Of a stretch of DNA of 64,000 bases, positions 55,565-64,000 are shown one piece after another; position 1 is the stretch's first letter; every line of letters starts with the position of its first letter. Made by a program: the position numbers and the translations under genes. Source of the DNA: Streptomyces sp. TS71-3 (GTDB lineage: Bacteria; Actinomycetota; Actinomycetes; Streptomycetales; Streptomycetaceae); the NCBI RefSeq assembly GCF_018327685.1, contig NZ_BNEL01000001.1, positions 4,588,001 through 4,652,000 of the forward strand. The letters run 5' to 3'. The notes beneath the pieces were generated by a model. It worked only from the letters and a program-made list of their open reading frames with translations. It did not search any database and was not told the DNA's origin.

Positions 55565-57844
55565 CTAAGCCACGGCGGACCGCTCCAGGCGCACGACCAC
55601 CGACTTGCTCGTCGGCGTGTTGCTGGTGTCGGCGGTCGAGTCCAGCGGGACCAGCACGTTCGTCTCGGGGTAGTACGCGGCGGCACACCCGCGCGCGGTG
55701 GGGTAGTGCACCACCCGGAAACCGGGCGCCCGCCGCTCCACGCCGTCCTCCCACTCGCTGACCAGATCCGTGTACACGCCATCGGCCAGGCCGAGCGCCG
55801 CCGCGTCCTCGGGGTTGACCAGGACCACCCTGCGGCCGTTCTTGATGCCGCGGTAGCGGTCGTCGAGGCCGTAGATCGTGGTGTTGTACTGGTCGTGCGA
55901 GCGCAGCGTCTGGAGCAGCAGCCGGCCCTGGGGCAGGTGCGGGTACTCGACCTCCGCCGAGGTGAAGTTGGCCCGGCCCGTGGTCGTCGGGAAGCGCCGC
56001 TCGTCGCGCGGGGCGTGCGGCAGCGCGAACCCCTCGGGCGCGGCCACGCGCGCGTTGAAGTCCTCGAAGCCGGGGATCACGCGCGCGATGCGGTCCCGGA
56101 CCGCCGCGTAGTCCTTCTCGAACTCCTCCCAGGGCGTGAGCGACTCGTGGCCCAGCACCCTGCGGGCGAGTCGGCACACGATCGCCGGTTCCGACAGCAG
56201 GTGCGCGCTCGCCGGCTCCAGGCGGCCCCGCGAGGCGTGCACCATGCCCATGGAGTCCTCCACCGTGACGAACTGCTCGCCACCGCCCTGGAGATCGCGC
56301 TCGGTGCGGCCCAGGGTCGGCAGGATCAGCGCGCGCGCCCCCGTCACGGCGTGCGAGCGGTTCAGCTTGGTGGAGACGTGCACCGTCAGCCGGGCCCGGC
56401 GCATCGCCGCCTCGGTGACCTCCGTGTCCGGCGAGGCCGAGACGAAGTTGCCGCCCATCGCGAAGAACACCTTCGCCTCGCCGTCGCGCAGCGCCCGGAT
56501 GGCCCGCACCACGTCGTAGCCGTGCTCCCGGGGCGGCGCGAAGCCGAACTCGCGCTCCAGGGCGTCCAGCAGGCCCTTGTCAGGACGCTCGAAGATGCCC
56601 ATCGTGCGGTCGCCCTGCACGTTGGAGTGCCCGCGCACCGGGCACACGCCGGCGCCCGGGCGGCCGACGTTCCCGCGCAGCAGCAGGAAGTTCACCACCT
56701 CGCGGATGGTGGGCACGGAGTGCCTGTGCTGGGTGAGGCCCATGGCCCAGCAGACGACGGTGCGCTCGGACTCCAGCACCATCCTCAGGGTCTGCTCGAT
56801 CTCGTGGCGCTCCAGGCCCGTCGCGGCCAGCGTCTCGTCCCACTCCGCGGCCAGCGCGGTCTTCTCGAACGCCTCGTAGCCGTGCGTGTGCGTGCGGACG
56901 AACTCCTCGTCGAGCGCACCCTCCGTCTCGATGATCAGCTTGTTCAGCAGCCGGAAGAGCGCCTGGTCGCCGCCGAGCCGGATCTGGAGGAAGAGATCGG
57001 TGAGCGCGGCGCCCCTGGTCAGGCCCTTCGGCGTCTGCGGGTTCTTGAAGCGCTCCAGGCCCGCCTCGGGCAGCGGGTTGACGGTGATGATCCGGGCGCC
57101 GTTCGCTTTGGCCTTCTCCAGCGCGGAGAGCATCCGGGGGTGGTTGGTGCCCGGGTTCTGCCCGGCGACGACGATCAGGTCCGCCTTGTACAGGTCCTCC
57201 AGCAGCACGCTGCCCTTGCCGACGCCCAGGGTCTCGACGAGCGCGGAGCCGGACGACTCGTGGCACATGTTGGAGCAGTCCGGCAGGTTGTTCGTGCCGA
57301 ACTCCCGCACGAAGAGCTGGTAGAGGAACGCCGCCTCGTTGCTGGTGCGCCCCGAGGTGTAGAAGACCGCCTCGTCGGGAGAGGAGAGCCCCGTCAGCTC
57401 CTCGGCAACGATGTCGAAAGCCTGCTCCCAGGACACCGGCTCGTACCGCTCCGCGCCCTCCGCCAGGTACATCGGCTGGGTGAGGCGGCCCTGCTGCCCC
57501 AGCCAGTAGCCACTGCGGTTCGCGAGGTCGGCCACCGTGTGCGCGGCGAAGAAGTCCGGCGTCACCCGCCGCAGCGTCGCCTCCTCCGCGACCGCCTTCG
57601 CGCCGTTCTCGCAGAACTCCGCCGCGTGCCGGTGGCCCGGCTCGGGCCAGGCACACCCCGGGCAGTCGAACCCGTCCTTCTGGTTGACCCGCAGCAGGGT
57701 GAGCGCCGTGCGGCGCACGCCCATCTGCTGCTGCGCGATGCGTAGCGAGTGTTTGATCGCGGGCAGGCCCGCGGCGGCGTGCTTCGGCTCAGCGACCTCG
57801 GGGGCGTCCTGAACGGGATCGCCCGTGGGCGGCTTACTGGCCAT
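55565..57844 (-). CDS. FdhF/YdeP-type molybdopterin oxidoreductase
   Basis: A 759-residue protein from ATG 57844, with GGGAG ahead. It belongs to the formate dehydrogenase alpha-like family (TIGR01701, FdhF/YdeP). The N-terminal GFDCPGCAWPEP carries only two cysteines, so the iron-sulfur cluster ligation is unusual. Molybdopterin-binding segments include FYTSGRTSNEAAFLYQL, PDCSNMCHESSG, IVVAGQNPGTNHPRML, CWAMGLTQHRHSV and RGNVGRPGAGVCPVRGHSN. The C-terminal dinucleotide-binding domain contains LRSHDQYNTTIYGLDDRYRG. YdeP is linked to acid resistance in E. coli; true formate dehydrogenase activity is not assured. No beta or gamma subunit or fdhD is adjacent. Confidence 0.88.
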   Translation of the reverse strand: MASKPPTGDPVQDAPEVAEPKHAAAGLPAIKHSLRIAQQQMGVRRTALTLLRVNQKDGFDCPGCAWPEPGHRHAAEFCENGAKAVAEEATLRRVTPDFFAAHTVADLANRSGYWLGQQGRLTQPMYLAEGAERYEPVSWEQAFDIVAEELTGLSSPDEAVFYTSGRTSNEAAFLYQLFVREFGTNNLPDCSNMCHESSGSALVETLGVGKGSVLLEDLYKADLIVVAGQNPGTNHPRMLSALEKAKANGARIITVNPLPEAGLERFKNPQTPKGLTRGAALTDLFLQIRLGGDQALFRLLNKLIIETEGALDEEFVRTHTHGYEAFEKTALAAEWDETLAATGLERHEIEQTLRMVLESERTVVCWAMGLTQHRHSVPTIREVVNFLLLRGNVGRPGAGVCPVRGHSNVQGDRTMGIFERPDKGLLDALEREFGFAPPREHGYDVVRAIRALRDGEAKVFFAMGGNFVSASPDTEVTEAAMRRARLTVHVSTKLNRSHAVTGARALILPTLGRTERDLQGGGEQFVTVEDSMGMVHASRGRLEPASAHLLSEPAIVCRLARRVLGHESLTPWEEFEKDYAAVRDRIARVIPGFEDFNARVAAPEGFALPHAPRDERRFPTTTGRANFTSAEVEYPHLPQGRLLLQTLRSHDQYNTTIYGLDDRYRGIKNGRRVVLVNPEDAAALGLADGVYTDLVSEWEDGVERRAPGFRVVHYPTARGCAAAYYPETNVLVPLDSTADTSNTPTSKSVVVRLERSAVA

Positions 57845-57949
57845 CTCGGCTCCCTTTCGAGCGTGTGCTGCGCACCTGGGTGCAATCATGATCGTGCCAC
57901 GCGAATCAGACGCACCGGCAAGCCGGACCCCCGCGTCCGGTGCCCCGGT

Positions 57950-58420
57950 GGGAGCGCGGGGAACTGCGCGATCAACCCAACGTGGCAGGTAGATCCGGAT
58001 GCAGCCCGCAACACTCCCTTCGGGCCGCCGGCGACCGGCGGGTCGCGCTGTGGCAGGAGTCACGGTTCCCTGTGCCTCCTTCGGGGCGAGCCCCGTCCGA
58101 CCAGGGGCGCGGGGAACTGCGCGAGCAACCACGCACGGCGGATAGATCGGGATGCGGCCGGAAGATCCGCGTCGGGGCGGGTGGTGACCGGCAGGGTCGC
58201 GCTTGTGGCTGGGAGTGCGGTTTTCCCGCAGCTTCTTTTGGGGCGAGCCCCGCCCGACCAGGGGCGCGGGGAACTGCGCGAGCAACCACACGCAGCAGAT
58301 AGATCCGAACACGACCGGAAGATCCGCGTCGGGGCGGGTGGCGACCGGCAGGTCGCACCCCTGGCCGGAGGCAGGCCCCCGAGCCCAGCCGGGCTCAAGC
58401 CGGACCCCTGCCGGACCCCG
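57950..58420. repeat. Tandem array of three dispersed-repeat units (about 155 bp)
   Basis: Units start at about 57950, 58103 and 58260 (spacings 153 and 157). Each opens with GAGCGCGGGGAACTGCGCGA or GGGGCGCGGGGAACTGCG, then has a GGTAGATCCGGATG-like word, CGGGTGGYGACCGGCAGG and TTCGGGGCGAGCCCC. The second and third are closest. The array occupies most of the gap before polA. No gene is supported. Confidence 0.8.
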
Positions 58421-58481
58421 AAGGACGAGGGCACCCCGGCGGCGGCTCACAGTGTCAGTGCTCCGTGGCAGGATCGGACAC

Positions 58482-61229
58482 GTGGCAGAGAACGCATCGA
58501 AGAAGAGCAAGAAGCCGACCGAGCAGTCGTCCGGCAAGGCGACCAAGCAGGCCCGCCCCCGTCTGATGCTCATGGACGGGCACTCGCTGGCCTACCGTGC
58601 GTTCTTCGCGCTGCCCGCGGAGAACTTCACGACGGTCACCGGCCAGCCGACGAACGCGATCTACGGCTTCGCCTCGATGCTGGCGAACACTCTCCGTGAC
58701 GAATCGCCCACCCACTTCGCCGTGGCCTTCGACGTCTCGCGCAAGACCTGGCGCTCGCAGGAGTTCACCGACTACAAGGCGAACCGCAGCACGACCCCGG
58801 ACGAGTTCAAGGGCCAGGTCGAGCTGATCGGCGAGCTGCTGGACGCGATGCACGCGGAGCGCTTCGCGATCGAGGGCTTCGAGGCCGACGACGTCATCGC
58901 CACCTTCGCCACCCAGGCCGAAGAGGCCGGCTTCGAGGTGCTGATCGTCACCGGCGACCGCGATTCGTTCCAGCTCATCAGCGAGAACGTCACGGTCCTC
59001 TACCCCACCAAGGGCGTCTCCGAGCTCACCCGCTACACCCCGGAGAAGCTCGCCGAGAAGTACGGGCTCAGCCCCTCGCAGTACCCCGACTTCGCCGCCC
59101 TGCGCGGCGACCCGTCGGACAACCTCCCGGGCATCCCGGGCGTCGGCGAGAAGACCGCCGCCAAGTGGATCAACCAGTTCGGGTCGTTCGCGGAGCTGGT
59201 GGAGCGCGTCGAGGAGGTCAAGGGCAAGGCCGGCCAGAACCTCCGCGACCACCTGGAGTCCGTCAAGCTCAACCGCCGCCTCACGGAGCTCAGCCGCACC
59301 GTCGAGGTCCCGAGGACGGTCGTCGACCTGGAGCGCGCCGCGTACGACCGCAAGGCCGTGGCGATGGTCCTGGACACCCTGGAGATCCGCAATCCCTCGC
59401 TGCGCGAGCGGCTGCTCGCCGTCGACCCCGGTGCCGCCGAGGCCGAGGCCGCCCCGCCTCCCGAGGGGATCGAGCTGGACGGCTCGGTGCTCTCGGGCGG
59501 CGAGCTGGCCCCCTGGCTCGCGGAGCACGGCAACGCCGTCCTCGGCATGACCACGGTCGACACCTGGCAGCTCGGCGCCGGCTCGGTCACCGAGATCGCG
59601 CTGGCCGCGGCCGGCGGCGCCGCCGCCTGGTTCGACCCCTCCGAGCTCGACGAGGCCGACGAGAACGCCTTCGCGGGCTGGCTCGCCGACCCCGCCAAGC
59701 CCAAGGTGGTGCACGACGCCAAGGGCGCCATGCGGGTCTTCGCGGAGCACGGCTGGGCGATCGAGGGCGTCAGCATGGACACCGCCCTGGCCGCCTACCT
59801 CGTCAAGCCCGGCCGCCGCTCCTTCGCGCTCGACGCCCTGTCCCTGGAGTACCTCGGCCGCGAGCTGGTGCCGGCCGGCGAGGCCGACGGCCAGCTCGCC
59901 TTCGGTACCGACGACCACGAGGAGGCGGAGGCCCTGATGGTGCAGGCGCGCACCATCCTCGACCTCGGCGCCGCCTTCGGCGACCGGCTCAGGGAGGTGG
60001 GCGCCGCCGGCCTGCTCACGGACATCGAGCTGCCCACCTCCGCCCTGCTGGCCCGCATGGAGCGCCACGGCATCGCCGCCGACCGCGCCCACCTGGAGGT
60101 CATGGAGCAGACCTTCGCCGCGGCCGTGCAGCAGGCCGTGAAGGAGGCCCACGCCTCCGTGGGGCACGAGTTCAACCTCGGCTCGCCCAAGCAGCTCCAG
60201 GAGGTGTTCTTCGGCGAACTGGCCCTGCCGAAGACCAAGAAGACCAAGACCGGCTACACCACCGACGCCGACGCGCTCGCCTGGCTGGCCGGCCAGACCG
60301 AGCACGAGCTGCCGGTCATCATGCTCCGCCACCGCGAGCAGGCGCGGCTGCGGGTCACCGTCGAGGGCCTGCTGAAGTGCATCGCGGCCGACGGCCGCAT
60401 CCACACCAACTTCAGCCAGACGGTCGCGGCGACCGGCCGCCTGTCGTCCACGGACCCCAACCTCCAGAACGTCCCCGTCCGGCTCGACGAGGGCCGGGCC
60501 ATCCGCCGCGGCTTCGTCGTCGGCGAGGGCTTCGAGTCGCTGATGACCGCCGACTACAGCCAGATCGAGCTGCGCGTCATGGCCCACCTCTCCGAGGACG
60601 CGGGCCTCATCGAGGCCTTCACCTCAGGCGAGGACCTGCACTCCACGGTCGCCTCCCAGGTGTTCGGGGTGGCCACCACCGAGGTCGACGCGGAGATGCG
60701 CCGCAAGATCAAGGCGATGTCGTACGGCCTGGCGTACGGCCTGTCCGCCTTCGGCCTGTCCGGGCAACTCGGCATCGACGCCGCCGAGTCCCGCGCGCTG
60801 ATGGACACCTACTTCGAGCGCTTCGGGGGCGTGCGCGACTACCTGCGCCGCGCGGTCGACGAGGCCAGGGACACCGGCTACACCGAGACGATGCTCGGCC
60901 GCCGCCGCTACCTCCCGGACCTCAACAGCGACAACCGCCAGCGCCGCGAGATGGCCGAGCGTATGGCGCTGAACGCCCCCATCCAGGGCACCGCCGCCGA
61001 CATCGTCAAGATCGCGATGCTGAACGTGGACCGCGCCATGACCGAGGCGGGGCTCAGGTCCCGGATGCTGCTCCAGGTCCACGACGAAGTGGTCCTGGAG
61101 ATCGCCCCCGGTGAGCAGGCGGCGGCCGAGGAGATCGTGCGCCGCGAGATGTCCTCGGCGGTCGAGCTCCGCGCCCCCCTCGACGTCTCGGTCGGCGTCG
61201 GTCCCAACTGGGAGTCCGCGGCCCACTGA
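58482..61229 (+). CDS. polA: DNA polymerase I
   Basis: A 915-residue repair and Okazaki-fragment polymerase from GTG 58482. The N-terminal 5' nuclease domain (about 25-310) shows LMLMDGHSLAYRAFFALP, EADDVIATFA, VTGDRDSFQLI and GVGEKTAAKWINQFG. The middle region keeps a 3'-5' exonuclease-like fold (KVVHDAKGAMRVF, DTALAAYLVKP) but lacks the DxE motif, so it is probably inactive in proofreading. Polymerase motif A is MTADYSQIELRVMAHL with D691, the O helix is RRKIKAMSYGLAYGLSAFG, and motif C is LQVHDEVVLE with D868. Length is normal for actinobacteria. Confidence 0.95.
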   Translation: MAENASKKSKKPTEQSSGKATKQARPRLMLMDGHSLAYRAFFALPAENFTTVTGQPTNAIYGFASMLANTLRDESPTHFAVAFDVSRKTWRSQEFTDYKANRSTTPDEFKGQVELIGELLDAMHAERFAIEGFEADDVIATFATQAEEAGFEVLIVTGDRDSFQLISENVTVLYPTKGVSELTRYTPEKLAEKYGLSPSQYPDFAALRGDPSDNLPGIPGVGEKTAAKWINQFGSFAELVERVEEVKGKAGQNLRDHLESVKLNRRLTELSRTVEVPRTVVDLERAAYDRKAVAMVLDTLEIRNPSLRERLLAVDPGAAEAEAAPPPEGIELDGSVLSGGELAPWLAEHGNAVLGMTTVDTWQLGAGSVTEIALAAAGGAAAWFDPSELDEADENAFAGWLADPAKPKVVHDAKGAMRVFAEHGWAIEGVSMDTALAAYLVKPGRRSFALDALSLEYLGRELVPAGEADGQLAFGTDDHEEAEALMVQARTILDLGAAFGDRLREVGAAGLLTDIELPTSALLARMERHGIAADRAHLEVMEQTFAAAVQQAVKEAHASVGHEFNLGSPKQLQEVFFGELALPKTKKTKTGYTTDADALAWLAGQTEHELPVIMLRHREQARLRVTVEGLLKCIAADGRIHTNFSQTVAATGRLSSTDPNLQNVPVRLDEGRAIRRGFVVGEGFESLMTADYSQIELRVMAHLSEDAGLIEAFTSGEDLHSTVASQVFGVATTEVDAEMRRKIKAMSYGLAYGLSAFGLSGQLGIDAAESRALMDTYFERFGGVRDYLRRAVDEARDTGYTETMLGRRRYLPDLNSDNRQRREMAERMALNAPIQGTAADIVKIAMLNVDRAMTEAGLRSRMLLQVHDEVVLEIAPGEQAAAEEIVRREMSSAVELRAPLDVSVGVGPNWESAAH

Positions 61230-61688
61230 GGCCCCGTCCCGGGCGAGAAGGACGGGAGGTCCGCGCCGTGAAGGCCGTGCGCGGCGCCCCGCAACGGGTG
61301 GGCCGCGCCTCCTCCCCTCCCTCTCAGGAGGCCGTTTCGGCCGTGTTCCGGTTCGCCGGCCGGCGGGTGGTTGCACGGGCCGTCCCGCGCGCCCCTCTTG
61401 GGCCCCCGGCTCCCGCGGTCCCGGAGCGCGAGGAGCCGGCGAAGGCGCCCCGGGTTCGCCGCTGATGAGCCGCCCACCCGGCCCGCCGGCCCCGGCAGTC
61501 CGCACCATACGGACGTTTCCGGGGCACCGTCGTGTGCCTGACGTGCAGGTGCCGCGCATGTAGTCAACTGGTGAATTTCGGGCACGAACGGCTGCCCGCG
61601 CACAGCAAGTTGCCGTAGGGTCACGAGGGCCGTCCGTGCCGGGGGAACGCGCGCGGAGGGAAGTCGACCAACGGAGGGGTGCACAGGG
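61230..61688 (+). promoter_or_regulatory. Gap before the lytic transglycosylase with promoter-like element
   Basis: About 460 nt without a supported gene. A degenerate inverted copy of the dispersed repeat is at about 61368-61402. CGGGCA-n8-TGCCCG forms a small hairpin at 61579-61598. A -10-like TAGGGT lies at 61616-61621, leaving an about 65-nt leader with GGAGGGG before ATG 61689. I see no recognised c-di-AMP riboswitch, which precedes some Streptomyces wall-hydrolase genes. Confidence 0.4.
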
Positions 61689-63458
61689 ATGGCGGCGCAT
61701 TTCGGCAGGAGGCTTCGCAGGGGAGCGGCCACCACAGCTGTGGCCGCGGCCGCGGTCGCGGCACTGTCCGCGTCGCAGGCCTCCACCGTGACCGGCGACG
61801 ACGGCCACCATGGACAGGCGTCGGAGACCACGACTCCTCCTCCTGACAGCTCGTCGGCGACCGGAGACTCCCCGTACTACACGGACCTGCCGCCGCTCAA
61901 CAGCCCCGCGCCGCCGCCCGCGGCAGACCAGCCGCCGGCGGTCGGCGGCCCCGAGGCCGGGATACCCGCCTCGGTGCTCGACGCCTACAAGAAGGCCGCG
62001 GACGCCCTCGCGGCGTCGCAGCCCGGCTGCAACCTCCGGTGGGAGCTGCTCGCCGCCATCGGCAAGGTCGAGTCCGGCCAGGCGCGCGGCGGCGCCGTCG
62101 ACGCGAACGGCACCACTCTCAGCCCCATCCTGGGCCCCGTGCTCGACGGCAACGGCTTCGCCGCGATCAACGACACCGACGGCGGCGCGCTCGACGGCGA
62201 CTCCGTCCACGACCGCGCGGTCGGCCCCATGCAGTTCATACCCTCGACCTGGAACTTCGGCGGACCCGACCACACCGGCTGGGGCGCCGACGGCAACGGC
62301 GACGGCAAGAAGGACCCCAACAACGTCTACGACGCCGCGCTCGCCGCGGGCCACTACCTGTGCGCGGGCGGCCGCGACCTGGCGGGCACCGGCGACCTGA
62401 ACGCCGCGATCCTCGCCTACAACCACTCGCAGAACTACCTGGACACGGTCCTGTCCTGGTACGAGTACTACCGCAAGGGCACGCACGAGGTCCCCAACGG
62501 CACCGGCGTCCAGCCCGGCGGCCGCAGCGACCAGACCCCGGGCGCCCCGACCCCGGGCGGGAGCGCCACCCCGGACAAGCCCGGCAAGCCGAGCGCTCCC
62601 GGTACGCCGAGCACCCCCGGCAAGCCCAGCGGGCCGAACACGCCGGGCGACGGTTCCACGGACCAGCCGAGCCCGCCCGCCAGCGGCCCCGGCGGGGACA
62701 CCGGCAGCCAGACGCCCACCGACACCGTCACGAAGATCGAGAACGCCGGCACGGGCACGCTCTCCGCGCTCACCGGCGACACCTTCGCCCAGCGCATCAA
62801 GGCGCGCACCGAGGACGCCCAGAACAAGCCCGTCAGCAGGGTACGGGTGAGCTTCACCCTGGTCGGCGACACGGACGCGACCTTCGACGGCGGCGAGACC
62901 GTCGCCACCGTGCAGACCGACACCGACGGTGTCGCCACGGCCCCCGCCCTCAAGGCGGGTCAGAAGACCGGCGGCTTCACGGTCCGCGCCACCGTCGTCG
63001 GACGTCCGGTGACCGCCCTGGACTTCAACGCCACCGTCGCCGAGCGGCAGGCCGACAAGCTCGCCAGGACCACCGACACGGACCTGATCTGCACGCCCGG
63101 CGGCACCTTCGAGAACCAGGTTGAGGTCAAGGCCACCGACCAGGGCGCCGTGGCCTCCGGAGTCGCGGCGACCGCGACCCTCATCGCGTCCCCCCTCATT
63201 CCGATGGAGAACGACAAGGGCCCCTACTTCAAGGACGACGCCGGCAAGACGGTCCGCACCCTGAAGACCCTCAAGACCGACAAGAACGGCATCCTGAAGC
63301 TCCCCACGCTCTACGCCGACGACACCACCGGCACCTTCACGCTCCGCATCACCACGGCCGGCGGTGCCAGCCTCGACGTCAAGCTGACCGTCCAGAAGGC
63401 CGACGACCAGCCCACCGGTGAGCCCTCGCAGCAGCCCAGCGGCGGATTGGGCGCCTGA
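61689..63458 (+). CDS. Secreted lytic transglycosylase with Ig-like C-terminal domains
   Basis: A 589-residue exported cell-wall enzyme. A signal peptide (MAAHFGRRLRRGAATTAVAA with a hydrophobic Ala/Val core to about residue 34) is followed by a Pro/Ser linker. The SLT/MltB-like domain (about 90-265) has the catalytic Glu near residue 128 in ELLAAIGKVESGQ, then GPMQFIPSTWNFGG and YDAALAAGHYLC and AILAYNHSQNYLDTVLSWY. A GKPSAPGTPSTPGKPSGP-type linker (about 280-345) leads to one or two Ig-like beta domains (about 350-575). The Ig-like part may bind the wall. Start ATG 61689 with GGAGGGG. Confidence 0.9.
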   Translation: MAAHFGRRLRRGAATTAVAAAAVAALSASQASTVTGDDGHHGQASETTTPPPDSSSATGDSPYYTDLPPLNSPAPPPAADQPPAVGGPEAGIPASVLDAYKKAADALAASQPGCNLRWELLAAIGKVESGQARGGAVDANGTTLSPILGPVLDGNGFAAINDTDGGALDGDSVHDRAVGPMQFIPSTWNFGGPDHTGWGADGNGDGKKDPNNVYDAALAAGHYLCAGGRDLAGTGDLNAAILAYNHSQNYLDTVLSWYEYYRKGTHEVPNGTGVQPGGRSDQTPGAPTPGGSATPDKPGKPSAPGTPSTPGKPSGPNTPGDGSTDQPSPPASGPGGDTGSQTPTDTVTKIENAGTGTLSALTGDTFAQRIKARTEDAQNKPVSRVRVSFTLVGDTDATFDGGETVATVQTDTDGVATAPALKAGQKTGGFTVRATVVGRPVTALDFNATVAERQADKLARTTDTDLICTPGGTFENQVEVKATDQGAVASGVAATATLIASPLIPMENDKGPYFKDDAGKTVRTLKTLKTDKNGILKLPTLYADDTTGTFTLRITTAGGASLDVKLTVQKADDQPTGEPSQQPSGGLGA

Positions 63459-63480
63459 GGCGGCCTCCGGCACGTTCAAG

Positions 63481-63543
63481 GCACGGGTGGCACGGGTGGC
63501 ACGGGTGGCACGGGTGGCACGGGTGGCACGGGTGGCACGGGTG
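63481..63543 (+). repeat. 9-bp minisatellite, seven copies of GCACGGGTG
   Basis: Seven perfect tandem copies of GCACGGGTG directly downstream of the lytic transglycosylase gene. Copy number is likely to vary between strains. Confidence 0.95.
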
Positions 63544-63698
63544 GGGCACATGCGTGTGAGGCCCGCCGCCTGAGACCTGGCCCCGGTCGGGCCACGGCCC
63601 TCGCCCGAGGGGTACGTGGCCCGCCCGGGGAGGCCCAAAGCCGGCGGTCCGGCCGGAAATCGGGGGCGGCCCGATGGGACCGTTACGCGCCGGCGCGC

Positions 63699-64000
63699 TC
63701 AGCGGCGCGCCCGCGTATTGGTGTGCCGTGTCGGCTCCGCGTACGTCGGGTCCTCCGGCCAGGGATGCTTCGGGTAGCGCCCGCGCAGCTCCGCCCGTAC
63801 CGCCCGGTACCCCTCCCGCCAGAACGACGCCAGGTCCGCGGTGACCGCCGCCGGCCGGCCCGCGGGCGACAGCAGATGCACCAGCACCGGCACCCCGGCG
63901 ATCACGGGCGTCCTGGCCAGCCCGAACATCTCCTGGAGCTTCACCGCGAGCACCGGCTGCCGCGGATCCGCGTAGTCGACCCGGACCCGGGAACCGCTCG
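63699..64000 (-). CDS. hrpB: ATP-dependent helicase HrpB, C-terminal fragment
   Basis: Only the last about 100 residues lie in the window; the gene continues past position 64000. The sequence SRVRVDYADPRQPVLAVKLQ and the following MFGLARTPVIAGVPVLVHLLSP and LASFWREGYRAVRAELRGRYPKHPWPED are the conserved C-terminal domain of HrpB, a DExH-box RNA helicase-like protein. The stop is at 63699. The helicase motifs are outside the window. Confidence 0.88.
   Translation of the reverse strand, partial: SGSRVRVDYADPRQPVLAVKLQEMFGLARTPVIAGVPVLVHLLSPAGRPAAVTADLASFWREGYRAVRAELRGRYPKHPWPEDPTYAEPTRHTNTRARR

Noticed and set aside
61268..61465. 65-codon frame after polA
   Set aside because: Contains a degenerate inverted dispersed repeat (VVARAVPRAP word) and no conserved features.
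61561..61688. c-di-AMP (ydaO-type) riboswitch before the lytic transglycosylase
   Set aside because: Known to precede some Streptomyces wall-hydrolase genes, but the leader is short and I cannot find its conserved core.

Overview
The window is about 72% G+C, with long codon-biased genes, many GTG starts, short ATGA/GTGA overlaps and the dispersed intergenic repeat GCGCGGGGAACTGCGCGA that is common in Streptomyces. Gene content and order (his cluster, hisI-trpE, trpCMBA, lgt, gltBD, pyk, an ANTAR regulator, liv transporter, polA) match what I remember of the core chromosome of Streptomyces, in the arrangement of the S. coelicolor SCO2003-SCO2055 region. It is housekeeping chromosome, not a cluster island. 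The accessory content is one IS4-type element, three tandem repeat arrays and a few orphan enzymes.

Layout. 1-4172: a DUF2567 membrane protein, a YbaK-type deacylase, a stand-alone LON-domain protein and a large beta-helix-like membrane protein. 4548-10612: one tightly overlapping operon hisD-hisC-hisB-small membrane protein-hisH-priA-ridA-like-hisF. 10658-12427: a ketopantoate-reductase-like gene and a TIGR03085 protein, both on the minus strand. 12609-20246: hisI-trpE, a Trp-associated membrane protein, an HGxxPAAW protein, a DUF2752 protein, then trpC-trpM-trpB-trpA. PriA (HisA/TrpF) links the two pathways. hisG, hisE, trpD and trpG are not here.

20310-30218: a membrane-anchored DsbA-like protein, lgt, a VIT-family transporter and glutamate synthase gltBD. 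30219-33547: a tandem repeat array, an orphan HExxH metallopeptidase with a C-terminal zinc ribbon, and a complete IS4-family element (31991-33529) with 16-bp inverted repeats and a 10-bp target duplication directly upstream of a chorismate mutase gene. 33548-41205: chorismate mutase, two acetyltransferases, aminopeptidase N, and a decarboxylase/N-hydroxylase pair that resembles half of a hydroxamate siderophore pathway. 41494-48343: a secreted 5'-nucleotidase, a sulfotransferase, a SIMPL protein, pyruvate kinase, a tRNA-Leu(CAA) with an unusually short variable loop, and a PdtaR-like ANTAR response regulator.

48516-54269: a complete branched-chain amino acid ABC transporter (livK-H-M-G-F, minus strand). 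54918-57844: a hotdog thioesterase and an FdhF/YdeP-type molybdopterin oxidoreductase. 57845-64000: a tandem repeat array, polA, a secreted lytic transglycosylase with Ig-like domains, a 9-bp minisatellite and the 3' end of an hrpB helicase gene.

I found no CRISPR array, prophage, rRNA or obvious new defence system. The observations most worth checking are the class I-shaped tRNA-Leu(CAA), the IS insertion that duplicates a promoter-like element, the metallopeptidase/zinc-ribbon orphan, the decarboxylase/hydroxylase pair, a 17-nt operator-like palindrome before hisD, Zur-like and GlnR-like boxes, and the long structured gap before trpB.
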